Shown here: one piece after another, positions 31,503 to 41,500 of the stretch
Layout of the letters: every line of letters begins with the position of its first letter
How positions within the stretch are numbered: the stretch's first letter is position 1
From: Clostridia bacterium
Lineage (GTDB): Bacteria; Bacillota; Clostridia; Oscillospirales; CAG-272
Direction: 5' to 3'
NCBI GenBank assembly: GCA_017961575.1
Contig: JAGCXA010000053.1
Span: forward strand, 1 to 64,000
Length of the DNA stretch: 64,000 nt
Translations under genes and position numbers: made by a program
The notes under the pieces: generated by a model
The model's input: only the letters and a program-made list of their open reading frames with translations
Database searches by the model: none
Told to the model about the DNA's origin: nothing

Positions 31503-33269
31503 TTACATCTTGCGGGCGGCGATCTCGTCCTTGATCTTCGCGACGAACTCGTCGAGCGTCATCGTCACGGTCTCGCCGGTGTCGCGGCTGCGGATCGAAA
31601 CGGTGCCCTCCTCGGCTTCCTTCTGCCCGACGATCACCATATACGGCACGCGGTCGACGACCTGCGCTTCGCGGATCATATAGCCGATCTTCTCGTTCCG
31701 CTCGTCGATCTCGACGCGGACCTTCGCCGCGCGGAGCGCCTCGTAGACTTTGCGCCCGTATTCCGCGCACTTCTCGGAGACCAAAAGGACCTTCGCCTGC
31801 GTCGGCGCGAGCCAGACGGGGAACTTCCCGGCGAAATGCTCGGTCAGGATCCCGATGAAGCGCTCGATCGAGCCGTACACCACGCGGTGGATCATGATCG
31901 GGCGCTGCTTTTCGCCCTTCTCGTCGACGTATTCGAGTTCGAAGTTCAGCGGCATCTGGAAGTCGAGTTGGATCGTTCCGCATTGCCAGGTGCGTCCGAG
32001 CGAGTCTTCGAGGTGGAAGTCGATCTTCGGTCCGTAGAAGGCGCCGTCGCCCTCGTTGACGACATAGGGAAGTCCGAGCGATTCGAGCGCGTTCTTCAAC
32101 CCGTCGGTCGCCGCCTCCCAGTCCTCGTCGGAACCCATGCTGTTCTCGGGGCGGGTCGAGAGTTCGATGAAGTATTTGAAACCGAACTTGGTATAGACCT
32201 CGTTGATGAGATGCACGACGCCGACGATCTCGTCCCGGATCTGCTCGCGGCGGATATAGATGTGCGCGTCGTCCTGCGTGAAGCACCGGACGCGGAAGAG
32301 CCCGTGGAGCGCCCCGCGCAGCTCGTGCCGATGCACGATCCCCGGTTCGGCGAGCCGGAGCGGGAGATCCCGGTAACTGTGCGGCTGGCTCCGGTAGACC
32401 AGAACGCTGCCCGGGCAGTTCATCGGTTTCACGCAGAAGGTCTCGTCGTCGATCGTCGTCGAGTACATATTGTCTTTATAATGATCCCAATGCCCGCTCG
32501 TCTCCCAGAGCGTCCGGCTCATGATGAGCGGGGTCTGGATCTCGACGTAGTTCTCGCGGACGTGCAGTTCGCGCCAGTATTCCATCAGCGCGTTTTTGAG
32601 CAGCACGCCCTTCGGGAGGAAGAACGGGAAGCCCGGCGCCTCGTCGCAGAGCATGAACAGCCCCATTTCGCGCCCGATCCGGCGATGGTCGCGCCGCTCG
32701 GCTTCTTCGAGCAGTTTGAGGTAGGCGTCCAGTTCCTCCTGCGTTTTGAACGCCGTCCCGTTGATCCGGGTCAGCATCTTGTTGTCCTTGTCGTTCTTCC
32801 AGTACGCGCCCGACTGCCCCATGATCTTGAACGCTTTGAGCGCCTTGGTATAGGTCAGGTGGGGACCGACGCACATGTCGACGTAGTCGCCCTGCTGGAA
32901 GAAACTGATCTCGGCGTCGGGGGCAAGGTCGCCTATGTGCTCGACCTTGTAGATCTCTCCCCGGTCGCGCATGAGAGAAATCGCCTCGTCGCGCGGAAGG
33001 ATATAGGATTTCAGAGGAAGATTCTCTTTCGTGATCTTCTTCATCTCGCTCTCGATCTTCGCGAGATCTTCGTCGGTCAGCTTGACGTCTCCGAGATCGA
33101 CGTCGTAGTAGAAGCCCTTTTCGGTCGCGGGGCCGTAGGCGAACTTCGCCTCGGGCCAGAGCCGCTTGATCGCCTGCGCCATAACGTGCGCGGCGGTATG
33201 CCTGAGGATATGCAGTTCCTCCTCGGGCGCGCACTCGCCGACGCTTCCGTTGCTGTAAATGACTTTCAT
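31503..33269 (-). CDS. thrS: Threonine-tRNA ligase, lacking a TGS domain
   Basis: This 588-residue enzyme charges tRNA-Thr. It starts directly with the editing domain (HILRHTAAHVMAQAI and YYDVDLGD), followed by the class II catalytic core with motif 2 (FRVRCFTQDDAHIYI) and the zinc-ligand set including MNCPGSVLVY, and the anticodon-binding domain (WLAPTQAKVLLV to the end). The usual N-terminal TGS domain (about 60 residues) is missing; only about 18 residues precede the editing domain. The start at 33269 has AAAAGGAG upstream. Expression is controlled by the T-box leader upstream. Confidence 0.95.
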   Translation of the reverse strand: MKVIYSNGSVGECAPEEELHILRHTAAHVMAQAIKRLWPEAKFAYGPATEKGFYYDVDLGDVKLTDEDLAKIESEMKKITKENLPLKSYILPRDEAISLMRDRGEIYKVEHIGDLAPDAEISFFQQGDYVDMCVGPHLTYTKALKAFKIMGQSGAYWKNDKDNKMLTRINGTAFKTQEELDAYLKLLEEAERRDHRRIGREMGLFMLCDEAPGFPFFLPKGVLLKNALMEYWRELHVRENYVEIQTPLIMSRTLWETSGHWDHYKDNMYSTTIDDETFCVKPMNCPGSVLVYRSQPHSYRDLPLRLAEPGIVHRHELRGALHGLFRVRCFTQDDAHIYIRREQIRDEIVGVVHLINEVYTKFGFKYFIELSTRPENSMGSDEDWEAATDGLKNALESLGLPYVVNEGDGAFYGPKIDFHLEDSLGRTWQCGTIQLDFQMPLNFELEYVDEKGEKQRPIMIHRVVYGSIERFIGILTEHFAGKFPVWLAPTQAKVLLVSEKCAEYGRKVYEALRAAKVRVEIDERNEKIGYMIREAQVVDRVPYMVIVGQKEAEEGTVSIRSRDTGETVTMTLDEFVAKIKDEIAARKM

Positions 33270-33324
33270 GTTCGTTCTCCTTTTCGGATTTTTACGGTTT
33301 TGGGTCAGGGGTTTTTCCCCATTG

Positions 33325-33578
33325 AAAACAAAAACCCCTCGGAATCGGATCTCTCCGTCCAAGGGTGCCTATCGCACGGTTCCACCTTGTCTTTTCACTC
33401 TCGCTCGTTCTGTAACGGGAACGCCCGGCGATCCTTACACCCGCCGACGCGGTTTCGGGACGCGGCTCGGGAGCGGTTTTCGCCGTCTTGCCCGCGTCGG
33501 ATCCTTTCAGCCGGGGGATCCTTCTCTTTCCGGGGCGGGGACGGTTACTCTTCTCCGTCTTTGCCTTTGACAGGATGA
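33325..33578 (-). promoter_or_regulatory. T-box leader of thrS
   Basis: The minus strand has the T-box element AAGGTGGAACCGTGCG (33373-33388), a preceding AGAGTAA-type stem I start near 33555, and a rho-independent terminator (CCCTTGG..CCGAGGG then TTTTTG, 33329-33367). Uncharged tRNA-Thr is expected to stabilise the antiterminator. I could not assign the specifier triplet with certainty. Confidence 0.85.
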
Positions 33579-33700
33579 TTATAGCACGCGAAAACCCGAA
33601 AGTCAAGCGGTTTTTCGTTTTTCTTGCACGCGCGGTTTTTCCCGTATCGTTTCGCCCCGGACGGGGAACGCTACCCGAAAAGTTCGTTTTGGAGGACGGG

Positions 33701-35155
33701 ATGGAACGGCTGACCGAAGATTACCGCGAGAACGTGCGCGCGATCTCGCGTCTGCTCGCGACGGACGAGAGTTTCGACCTGATCGAGCGGCGGCTTCCCG
33801 TGGGGCGGGACGAGTTGACGCTTTTCTATATCGACGGGTTCGCAAAGGACGGCGCGTTACAAAAGCTGATGCAGTTCTGCGTCGGACTGCCGGGCACGGG
33901 TTCCGGGCGCGACGCGGCGCGGCGCTTCTCCGAGGCGGGGATCCCCTACGGCAACGTCGAGGTCACAGGCGACGCCGGGCGGATGGTCACGGCGGCGCTC
34001 TCGGGCGTCACGCTGATCCTCGGAAGTACGTTCGGGGACGAGGCGATCCTCGTCGACGCGCGCGCCTATCCCGCCCGCTCGACCGACGAGCCGCAGAGCG
34101 ACCGCGTGATGCAGGGCGCGCGGGACGGATTCGTCGAGACGCTGCTCTTCAACGTCGCCCTGATCCGGCGTCGGATCCGCGACCCCGACCTGCGGGTGAA
34201 GCCCCTGAATCTCGGCGGGCGCGCCCGGACCGACTGCGCGATCCTCTATATCGAGGGGCGCGCCGACCCCGCTTTCCTCGCCCGACTGACGAAGCGGCTT
34301 TCCGCCCTCCGTCCCGACTCGCTGACGCTCGGCTACGAGAGTTTGGCGGAACTGCTCATCCCGCGCCGATGGTTCAATCCGTTCCCGAAGATCCGGACGA
34401 CCGAGCGCCCCGACTGCGCCGCCGCGCACCTTTGCGAGGGGAGCGTGATCCTGCTCTGCGATACCTCGCCGCAGGCGATGATCCTGCCGACCGGGATCTT
34501 CGATTTCCTCCAAGAATCGCAGGACTTCTATCTCCCGCCCCTGACCGGGTCGTACCTCCGGTTGGTGCGGCTTCTGACCTTTCTCGTCTCGCTCGTTCTG
34601 ACGCCGCTCTGGTACCTGTGCGTCCGCTGTCCGTGGCTGCTTCCGGATTCGCTTTCGTTTCTCGTCCCGGAGGAAGCGGGGCATTTCCCGATCCTGCTCC
34701 AACTCTTCCTCGTGGAGTTCGCCGTGGACGGGTTGAAACTCGCGAGTATGAATACGCCCGACCTGCTCGCCAACTCGATGAGCGTCATCGGCGGGCTGGT
34801 GCTCGGAGACCTCGCCGTCAAGGTCGGCTGGCTCTCGGGCGAGGTGATCTTCTATATGGCGATCGTCGCCGTCGCCGGTTTCACCCAGCAGAATCACGAG
34901 CTCGGTTACGCGATGAAGTTCCTCCGGCTCGCCGTGATGACCCTGACCGCCCTCTTTTCGTGGGTGGGGTTTCTTTTCGGGCTCGCCCTGATCCCCGTCC
35001 TGCTCGTCACCAACGCCGCGGTGGACGGGCGGCGCAGTTATCTCTATCCCTTGATCCCCTTCAACGGACGCGCCCTCCTATCGCTCTTCTTCCGCCTCCC
35101 GAAATCCAAAATGCCGACCGCCCGCGCCCGCCGTCCCCGCGGCAAAGAAAGGTAA
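33701..35155 (+). CDS. GerA/SpoVAF-family spore germination protein
   Basis: This protein of about 484 residues matches the GerA-type A-subunit/SpoVAF family: a cytoplasmic N-terminal half (VRAISRLLATDESFDLIERRL, DARAYPARSTDEPQSDRVMQGARDGFVETL, ending in the FNPFPKIRTTERPD stretch) and a C-terminal part of about five membrane helices (LLTFLVSLVLTPLWYLC, LASMNTPDLLANSMSVIGGLVLGDLAV). Such proteins sense germinants in the spore inner membrane. There are no B and C subunits next to it, so it resembles SpoVAF. GGAGG precedes ATG 33701; the longer frame overlaps the T-box leader of thrS and is rejected. Confidence 0.9.
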   Translation: MERLTEDYRENVRAISRLLATDESFDLIERRLPVGRDELTLFYIDGFAKDGALQKLMQFCVGLPGTGSGRDAARRFSEAGIPYGNVEVTGDAGRMVTAALSGVTLILGSTFGDEAILVDARAYPARSTDEPQSDRVMQGARDGFVETLLFNVALIRRRIRDPDLRVKPLNLGGRARTDCAILYIEGRADPAFLARLTKRLSALRPDSLTLGYESLAELLIPRRWFNPFPKIRTTERPDCAAAHLCEGSVILLCDTSPQAMILPTGIFDFLQESQDFYLPPLTGSYLRLVRLLTFLVSLVLTPLWYLCVRCPWLLPDSLSFLVPEEAGHFPILLQLFLVEFAVDGLKLASMNTPDLLANSMSVIGGLVLGDLAVKVGWLSGEVIFYMAIVAVAGFTQQNHELGYAMKFLRLAVMTLTALFSWVGFLFGLALIPVLLVTNAAVDGRRSYLYPLIPFNGRALLSLFFRLPKSKMPTARARRPRGKER

Positions 35156-35211
35156 CTCCCCGCCGCGAGAGAAAAGAGTACGCGCGAGCGTTGACGAGAA
35201 AAGGGGTACGT

Positions 35212-35275
35212 CCACTTTCTTGTAAGAAAGTGGAGCAAAGAACTTCAATAAAGGATTATTGAAGAGCAAAGCGGC
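35212..35275. repeat. REP-like hairpin repeat
   Basis: CCACTTTCTTGTAAGAAAGTGG, then GCAAAGAACTTCAATAAAGGATTATTGAAG-type sequence. It is the same unit as at 55485-55540, with compensating changes in the stem (A/T instead of G/C). Confidence 0.8.
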
Positions 35276-35593
35276 GCGCCCCAATGGACTCGCGCCGTTT
35301 TGCGGTTTCAAAAACACAGCCGCAGTTGTTTGTCCTCCTCTTGCGAATACAAACCGCCGCGCGGCGGGCTTCCGCTTTGTTCTGCTTATGTAAATAATTC
35401 TTTACATTTATACCAACGTTCGCCTCGTTCGCGCGCAGCAACGACCGGAAACATCCAAAAACCTAACCGCGCCAGCAGATGCCGCCTGACAGGCACAGGC
35501 AGATGCAGAATTCGCGCTTGCGATCCGAAGGCGTATTGGCATACGCCGAGAGGTCGCAAACGCGGATAGGAAACGAATTTGAATAAAAAGGAG

Positions 35594-35622
35594 AAACCCG
35601 CTCGCGTTTTGCGAGCGGGTTT
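35594..35622. terminator. Terminator hairpin
   Basis: AAACCCGCTCGC, GTTT and GCGAGCGGGTTT form a stem with T and A flanks on both sides, working for both converging transcripts. Confidence 0.75.
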
Positions 35623-35726
35623 CAACCTTAGCTGCGTTTAACAATGCGAAAAGATTTCACAGAGCGAAGTGCTTTAACAGATCTTATAGATTCCGTTCGT
35701 TTCCGGTCTGCGCTGAAATGTGCCTG

Positions 35727-37085
35727 TCAATTCCTGAGGGAGTGGATGGGGGCGGGGATTCTTCCCCCGCGGGATACGAACGAGGCGCAGGATTCGTTCT
35801 TCAACGGCATAATCGGCGCGTATCCGAGCAATCCTCCGAAGTTGGCGGTCTCGCCGACGCCCTTGCCCGCGACGGGGATCAGGCGGACGGCGGTGGTCTT
35901 GTTGTTCACGACGCCGATCGAGATCTCGTCGGCGATCACGCCCGCGATGGTTTCGGCGGTGGTGTCGCCCGGCACGGCGATCATATCCAGCCCGACCGAG
36001 CAGACGGCGGTCATCGCTTCGAGCTTCGAGAGCGAGAGCGTTCCGGCTTTCACGGCGTCGATCATCCCGCGGTCCTCCGACACCGGGATAAACGCGCCCG
36101 ACAGACCTCCGACGTGTCCCGACGCCATCACGCCGCCCTTTTTCACCGCGTCGTTCAGCAGCGCGAGCGCGGCGGTCGTTCCGTGCGTTCCGCAGCGTTC
36201 CAGCCCCATGTTTTCAAGGATCTCCGCCACCGAGTCCCCGGCGGCGGGGGTCGGCGCGAGCGACAGGTCGACGATCCCGTAGGGAACGCCGAGCCGCTTC
36301 GCCGCTTCGGTGGCGACGAGCTGTCCGACGCGCGTGATCTTGAACGCGATGCGCTTGACCGTTTCGGCAAGCGTCGAGAAGTCGCAGGCACCGGCTTCAC
36401 GCACGGCGGCGGCGACCACGCCGGGACCGCTGACGCCGACGTTGATGACCGAATCGGGCTCGCCGATCCCGTGAACCGCGCCCGCCATAAACGGGTTGTC
36501 CTCCGGCATATTGGAAAACACCACGAGTTTCGCGCAGCCGAGCGAATCGCGGTCGGCGGTGCGCTCCGACGTCGCCTTCACGATCCTGCCCATCAGGTTC
36601 ACCGCGTCCATATTGATCCCGGCTTTGGTCGAGGCGACGTTGACCGACGAACACACGTTCTCGGTCACGGCAAGCGCCTCCGGGATCGACGCGATCAGCG
36701 CCTCGGCGCCCCGGGTCATCCCCTTCTGCACGAACGCCGAGTAGCCGCCGATGAAGTTCACGCCGAGCGTCGACGCGGCGCGCTGTAAAACGCCCGCGAG
36801 CCGCACGAATTCCTCGGGCGACGCCCCCGGAGCGACGAGCGACAGCGGCGTCACCGAGATCCGCTTGTTCACGATCGGGATCCCGTACTCGCTCTCGATC
36901 TCCTCGGCGACCGGCACCAGTTTCGCGGCGGTCTTGGTCAGTTTGTCGTAGATTTTGCTTTCCAGCCGTTTCGGGTCGTCGCTCACGCAGTCGAAGAGCG
37001 AGATCCCCATCGTCACGGTCCGCACGTCCAGGTTTTCCTCCCGGATCATACGGACGGTTTCCAGAATGTCCTGTACGTTCAGCAT
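35727..37085 (-). CDS. PFL-family/UPF0210 protein
   Basis: This 452-residue protein matches the UPF0210 family, starting [30 protein letters not shown], with [20 protein letters not shown] and [16 protein letters not shown]. Family members always lie next to an ACT-domain UPF0237 protein, as here (15 nt downstream of it). Members are widespread but their reaction is not established; a role in carbon or amino-acid sensing has been suggested from the ACT partner. Length is normal for the family. Confidence 0.9.
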   Translation of the reverse strand: MLNVQDILETVRMIREENLDVRTVTMGISLFDCVSDDPKRLESKIYDKLTKTAAKLVPVAEEIESEYGIPIVNKRISVTPLSLVAPGASPEEFVRLAGVLQRAASTLGVNFIGGYSAFVQKGMTRGAEALIASIPEALAVTENVCSSVNVASTKAGINMDAVNLMGRIVKATSERTADRDSLGCAKLVVFSNMPEDNPFMAGAVHGIGEPDSVINVGVSGPGVVAAAVREAGACDFSTLAETVKRIAFKITRVGQLVATEAAKRLGVPYGIVDLSLAPTPAAGDSVAEILENMGLERCGTHGTTAALALLNDAVKKGGVMASGHVGGLSGAFIPVSEDRGMIDAVKAGTLSLSKLEAMTAVCSVGLDMIAVPGDTTAETIAGVIADEISIGVVNNKTTAVRLIPVAGKGVGETANFGGLLGYAPIMPLKNESCASFVSRGGRIPAPIHSLRN

Positions 37086-37100
37086 ATTCGTCTCCCCGCG

Positions 37101-37373
37101 TCAGATTCTGTGCATCGAGTTGAAGATGTCCTCGTGCATCACGCGAATGTCGACGGCGCTCTCCTCGCCGATCTTTTTCAGGGCGGCGGAGAACTCGTGG
37201 AACGAACTTTCCTTCATCCCGCCGAGCTCGACGAGCATGATCATGGCGAAATAGCCGTCCAGAACCGTCTGGCTGATGTCGACGATATTGACGCCGAAGC
37301 CGGAACAGGCGGCGGAAACGGTCGCGATGATCCCGACCTTGTCCCGTCCGATCACGGTGATAACTGCTTTCAT
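37101..37373 (-). CDS. ACT-domain protein (UPF0237)
   Basis: This 90-residue protein is one ACT domain (MKAVITVIGRDKVGIIATVSAACSGFGVNIVDISQTVLDG), the small-molecule-binding regulatory fold, and is translated just ahead of the PFL protein. The ligand is unknown; the pair probably forms a sensor and effector. The promoter is at 37433-37461. Confidence 0.93.
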   Translation of the reverse strand: MKAVITVIGRDKVGIIATVSAACSGFGVNIVDISQTVLDGYFAMIMLVELGGMKESSFHEFSAALKKIGEESAVDIRVMHEDIFNSMHRI

Positions 37374-37432
37374 CTCTTTTTCCTCCCGATCTTTCCGGCG
37401 CTCTTCGGACCGACGCCGAACCTTTTTTCTGT

Positions 37433-37461
37433 ATTATACAATATTGTTTAAAAATTATCAA
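37433..37461 (-). promoter_or_regulatory. Promoter of the ACT-PFL operon
   Basis: On the minus strand TTGATA and TATAAT are spaced 17 nt apart. Confidence 0.7.
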
Positions 37462-37480
37462 GGTTTTTCGATACGATTTC

Positions 37481-37509
37481 TTGAATCCGTCCGGAAATTA
37501 TGATATACT
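37481..37509 (+). promoter_or_regulatory. Promoter of truB
   Basis: TTGAAT and TATACT are spaced 17 nt apart. It is divergent from the ACT promoter. Confidence 0.6.
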
Positions 37510-37598
37510 GATAGCCGGAAGGCGCCGCGCGGCAGCTCCGCGTCGGCGACGAAAAACGCAAAGAATTGTTTACAGACGCTCCCCGAAAGGACCGCCGT

Positions 37599-38513
37599 AT
37601 GGAGAAAAACGGACTGCTCGTCGTCAACAAGCCCGTCGGGATCACCTCCCACACCGCCGTAGCGAAGATCCGGCGGCTTTTCGGCGTGGAGAAGGCGGGA
37701 CACACGGGGACGCTCGACCCGATGGCGGCGGGCGTGCTTCCGGTGCTCGTCGGACGGGCGGTCAAGGCGGCGGAGTTCCTCACCGAATCGGACAAGCGTT
37801 ACCGCGCGGTCCTGACGCTCGGCGTCACGACCGACACCGAGGACGCGACCGGAACGGTCCTGTCGCGCTCGGACGCGATCCCCGACGAGGCGGCGGTGCT
37901 GTCGGCTATCGCCGGTTTCATCGGCGAGATCGAGCAAACCCCGCCGATGTACTCGGCGATCAAGGTCGGCGGGCGGAAACTGCTCGATCTTGCCCGGCGG
38001 GGCGAAACGGTCGAGCGGGAGAGCCGGACGGTCACGGTTTATCGGCTCGACGCCGAGCGGATCGACGAGAGAAACTACGCCCTCGACGCCGTGGTCTCGA
38101 AGGGGACCTATATCCGGACGCTTTGCGCCGACGTCGGACGGGCGCTCGGCTGCGGCGGGATCATGTCGGCGCTCACGCGCACCTCGGCGTGCGGGTTTTC
38201 GCTCTCCGACGCCGCGGCCCCCGACGAACTTGAACAAATGACCGAGGAGGAGCGCGCCGCGCGGATCATCCCGACCGAAAATCTGTTCCCCGACGCGGAA
38301 AAACTGTCGCCCGATCCCTTCTTCGTCCGTCTGCTTCGCAACGGGCTCCGGGTCGAGACCCGGAAGCTCGGGATCGCGGACGCCCCTTTGGGGACGCGCT
38401 TCCGGCTCTACGACGGCGACGTTTTCTTCGCCCTCGCCGAGGTGCGCGAGCCGAACGGGGAGGACGGGGAGACGCGGGCGGCGCTCGCGCCGCTCCGGCA
38501 ATTCGACGTATAA
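37599..38513 (+). CDS. truB: tRNA pseudouridine(55) synthase TruB
   Basis: This protein of about 304 residues makes pseudouridine 55 in the T loop of tRNA. It begins MEKNGLLVVNKPVGITSH, has the catalytic block GTLDPMAAGVLPVLVGRA with the key aspartate, and KRYRAVLTLGVTTDTEDATG and KGTYIRTLCADVG. A C-terminal PUA-like part follows. ATG 37599 with GAAAGGA is preferred over 37566. It does not sit in the common rbfA-truB-ribF order here; instead addA follows. Confidence 0.95.
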   Translation: MEKNGLLVVNKPVGITSHTAVAKIRRLFGVEKAGHTGTLDPMAAGVLPVLVGRAVKAAEFLTESDKRYRAVLTLGVTTDTEDATGTVLSRSDAIPDEAAVLSAIAGFIGEIEQTPPMYSAIKVGGRKLLDLARRGETVERESRTVTVYRLDAERIDERNYALDAVVSKGTYIRTLCADVGRALGCGGIMSALTRTSACGFSLSDAAAPDELEQMTEEERAARIIPTENLFPDAEKLSPDPFFVRLLRNGLRVETRKLGIADAPLGTRFRLYDGDVFFALAEVREPNGEDGETRAALAPLRQFDV

Positions 38514-38553
38514 ACCGAAAAAGCGACGAAATAACAGGGAAGGAGGGGTCGTG

Positions 38554-41500
38554 ATGGATCTGACCAAAGACCTCGCGCCGGCGAGCGGCGCGGGACGGAA
38601 GGAATGGACCGGGGCGCAGCGGGAAGCGATCGAAACGCGCGACAAGACCCTGCTCGTCTCGGCGGCGGCGGGGTCGGGCAAAACGACGACGCTGACCGAG
38701 CGCGTGATCCGAAGTCTGACCGACCCCTCCGCCCCCTGCGACGTTTCGCGGCTGGTGATCGTCACCTTCACCGTCGCGGCGGCGAACGACCTGAAATCGA
38801 AACTGTCCGCCGCCCTGTCCGACGCGATCCGCGAGCGCCCGGGCGACCGCCGTCTCCCCGAGCAACTTCTTCTGCTCCCCGACGCCGACATCGGCACGAT
38901 CGACAGTTTCTGCCGCCGACTCGTCACCGAATTCTCGGATCGCGCCGGGCTCTCCCCGAGTTACCGCGTCTCGGATCCCGCGGAGGAAAAACATCTGCTC
39001 CGCAGCGTTCTGAACCCCTATATCGACCGTCTTTTCGCGGGAGAAGAGCCCTCGGTCGCGACGGCGGACGAGTTCTGCGACTTCGTGTCACACCTCGTCG
39101 AATCGCGCAACCAGGACGACCTTTCCGAGATCGTTCTGACGGTTCACGAACAAGTGGAAAACGTCCCGGAAGGCGCCGACAAACTCGACGTTTTTGCCGG
39201 ATATATCGAGGATGCTTGCAACCGCCCCCCTGAGGAAACGGTTTTCGGATCCGTCCTGCTCCGCCGCCTTGCCGAGCGTTGCCGCGACGCCGCCGCGCTT
39301 GCCGAAGAATGCCTGTCCGACCTTGCGGGCGAGCCCGACTCGGTGCGGGAAGAACTCGCGCCCCCGCTCTCGCGCGCCCTCTCCGCCGCGCGGGAACTGT
39401 CGACGCCCGGCGTGTCCTACGACGCCGCGCGCGCACTCGTTTTCGAGCTCGGAAAGAAGGAATCGTCCCCCCTCAACGCGAACTACCGCAAAAAGTTCGT
39501 AAAAGAGGCGTCCCCCGACTTCCTCAACCGCGCCAAAACCTTTCTCGTCTCCCTGCGGGACGATATGGAATCGACCTTTCTCCCGCTTTTTTCCGCGACG
39601 TCCGAAGAGTGGCAAGCCGAGGCGCGCGTTCACGCGCCGATCTCGGCGCTGCTCGCGCGTCTGATCCGGCGGTTCGGGGAACTCGTCGGAGAGGAAAAGA
39701 GAAAGCGGAACGTCGCCTCGTTTGCCGACGTGGAGCGCGCGGCGCTTCGCGTTCTCGTCGCCCCCGACGGCACGAAGACCGATATTGCGCGGGAGGTTTC
39801 GTCGCGCTACGACGCCGTGTTCGTCGACGAGTATCAGGACGTCAACCCGATCCAGCACGCGATCTTCGAGGCGATCTCGAACGAGCGCAACCGCTTTCTC
39901 GTCGGCGACGTCAAGCAGAGCATCTACTCGTTTCGGCGGGCGGACCCCTCCGTCTTCATTCGTCTGAAACGGGAGTTCCCCGCACTTGACGAAGCGAGCT
40001 CGTCCCCCGCCGCCACGATCTTTCTTTCGGACAACTTCCGCTGCGACAAGCCGGTGATCGACTTCGTGAACGGCGTTTTCGACGCGCTCTTCGGAGCGGC
40101 GGGCGATTCGATCGGCTACATTCCCGCCGACCGTCTCGGCTTCGCCAAAAAGCCCGCCTCCTGTCTTCCGACGCCGGTCAAGCCCGTCGTGCGGATGTTC
40201 AAGAAAGCCGAACCCGACGAGAACGGCACGCTCCCGCCCGACGACGAGGAATGCGCGTGGGTCGCCGACGAGATCGTCCGGCTGACCAAAACCGGGCTTC
40301 GCCCCGACGGTTCGCCGATCAAGCCCGAAGACGTCGCCATCCTGCTCCGCGTCGCCGACGGGAAAGCCGCCGCGTTCCGCACGGCGCTGGTCCGCCGCGG
40401 GATCCCCGCGTCGGTCGAGACCAACGAAAACTTCTTCGATTCCCCCGAGATCCGCCTGGCGCTCTGCCTTCTCAACGCGGTGGACAACCCCCGCCGCGAC
40501 GTTCCGCTCGTCGGACTTCTCCGCTCGCCGCTCTACGATTTTTCGCCCGATCTCTTGGTTCGGATCCGGCGCGAGGGATCAATCCCCGACGAGCCCTTCT
40601 ACGACGCTCTGACCGAGTTCCGCGAGAATCATCCCGATTTCGCGCCCGTCGCCCGTTTCCTCGACCAACTCGCGGCGTTCCGGCGCGCGGCGGAGGGGAT
40701 GCCGGTCGACCGCCTGATCTTAAAACTCTTTACCGAAACCGGGCTGTTCCCGATCGGCGGGGCGGCGAACCGGGCGGGGCGCGAAAAACTCCTCCTTTTC
40801 TATCAATACGCCCGCGCGTTCGAGGCGACCTCGTTCCGGGGGCTCTACCGCTTCATCGCCTACCTGAACGACCTTGAAACCGACGGACAGAAACTCAGTT
40901 TGCAGCCCCCGGCGAACGCGGCGGGCGTCCGCATTATGACGATCCACCACTCGAAGGGGCTGGAATTCCCGGTCGTGTTCGTGTCGCGCGCCCTGAACGG
41001 AAAAGGCGGCAGGAACACGCTGACGCAGGACGGCAACGTCTCGTACAACCCGCTTTTCGGGCTGACGTCGAAGGTACACGACGAAACCGGGCTCGCGCGG
41101 ATCGACACCCCCTTCCGCCAGATCGCCGACCGCGAATCGGCGATCCTCGGGCGCGAGGAAGAGTTGCGCGTGCTCTACGTCGCCCTGACGCGGGCGCGCG
41201 AACGGCTCTACGTAACCGGGCTTCTCCCCGGCCGCGCGACGGTGAAGAACAAACGCGCGCGCTACCGCGACGCGCTGCCGCTCTCGCGCACCGAAGTCCT
41301 CGGGGAAAAGACATTCTTCGACTGGATCGTGCGCGCGCTCGGCGAAGAGACGCCGCTCGCCGAGATCGTCTTCCCGCCCTCCGAGGACGAAGAGTCCGCG
41401 TCGCCCGCCCCCGCGGTCGCATCCGTGGCGGAGGAAACCGAACGCGCCGTCATCCGCGACGAAAACGGTCGCGTCCTCTCGGACGAGGAGGCGGAACGCA

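Larger units (their letters stand above)
35156..35726. other. Non-coding gap with REP-like repeat and terminator
   Basis: Between the germination gene and the PFL gene lies 571 bp without a supported gene. It holds the REP-like unit at 35212-35275, and a strong stem at 35594-35622. The middle, about 35285-35590, is AT/GC mixed and shows only short hairpins; I see nothing I can name there. Confidence 0.5.

Noticed and set aside
35300-35569. 89-residue open frame in the gap before the PFL gene
   Set aside because: It has no ribosome binding site and its composition is not protein-like.
38604-39233. Long frames inside addA and other GC-rich genes, both strands
   Set aside because: They are Arg/Pro-rich shadows of the GC-rich reading frame and overlap well-supported genes entirely.
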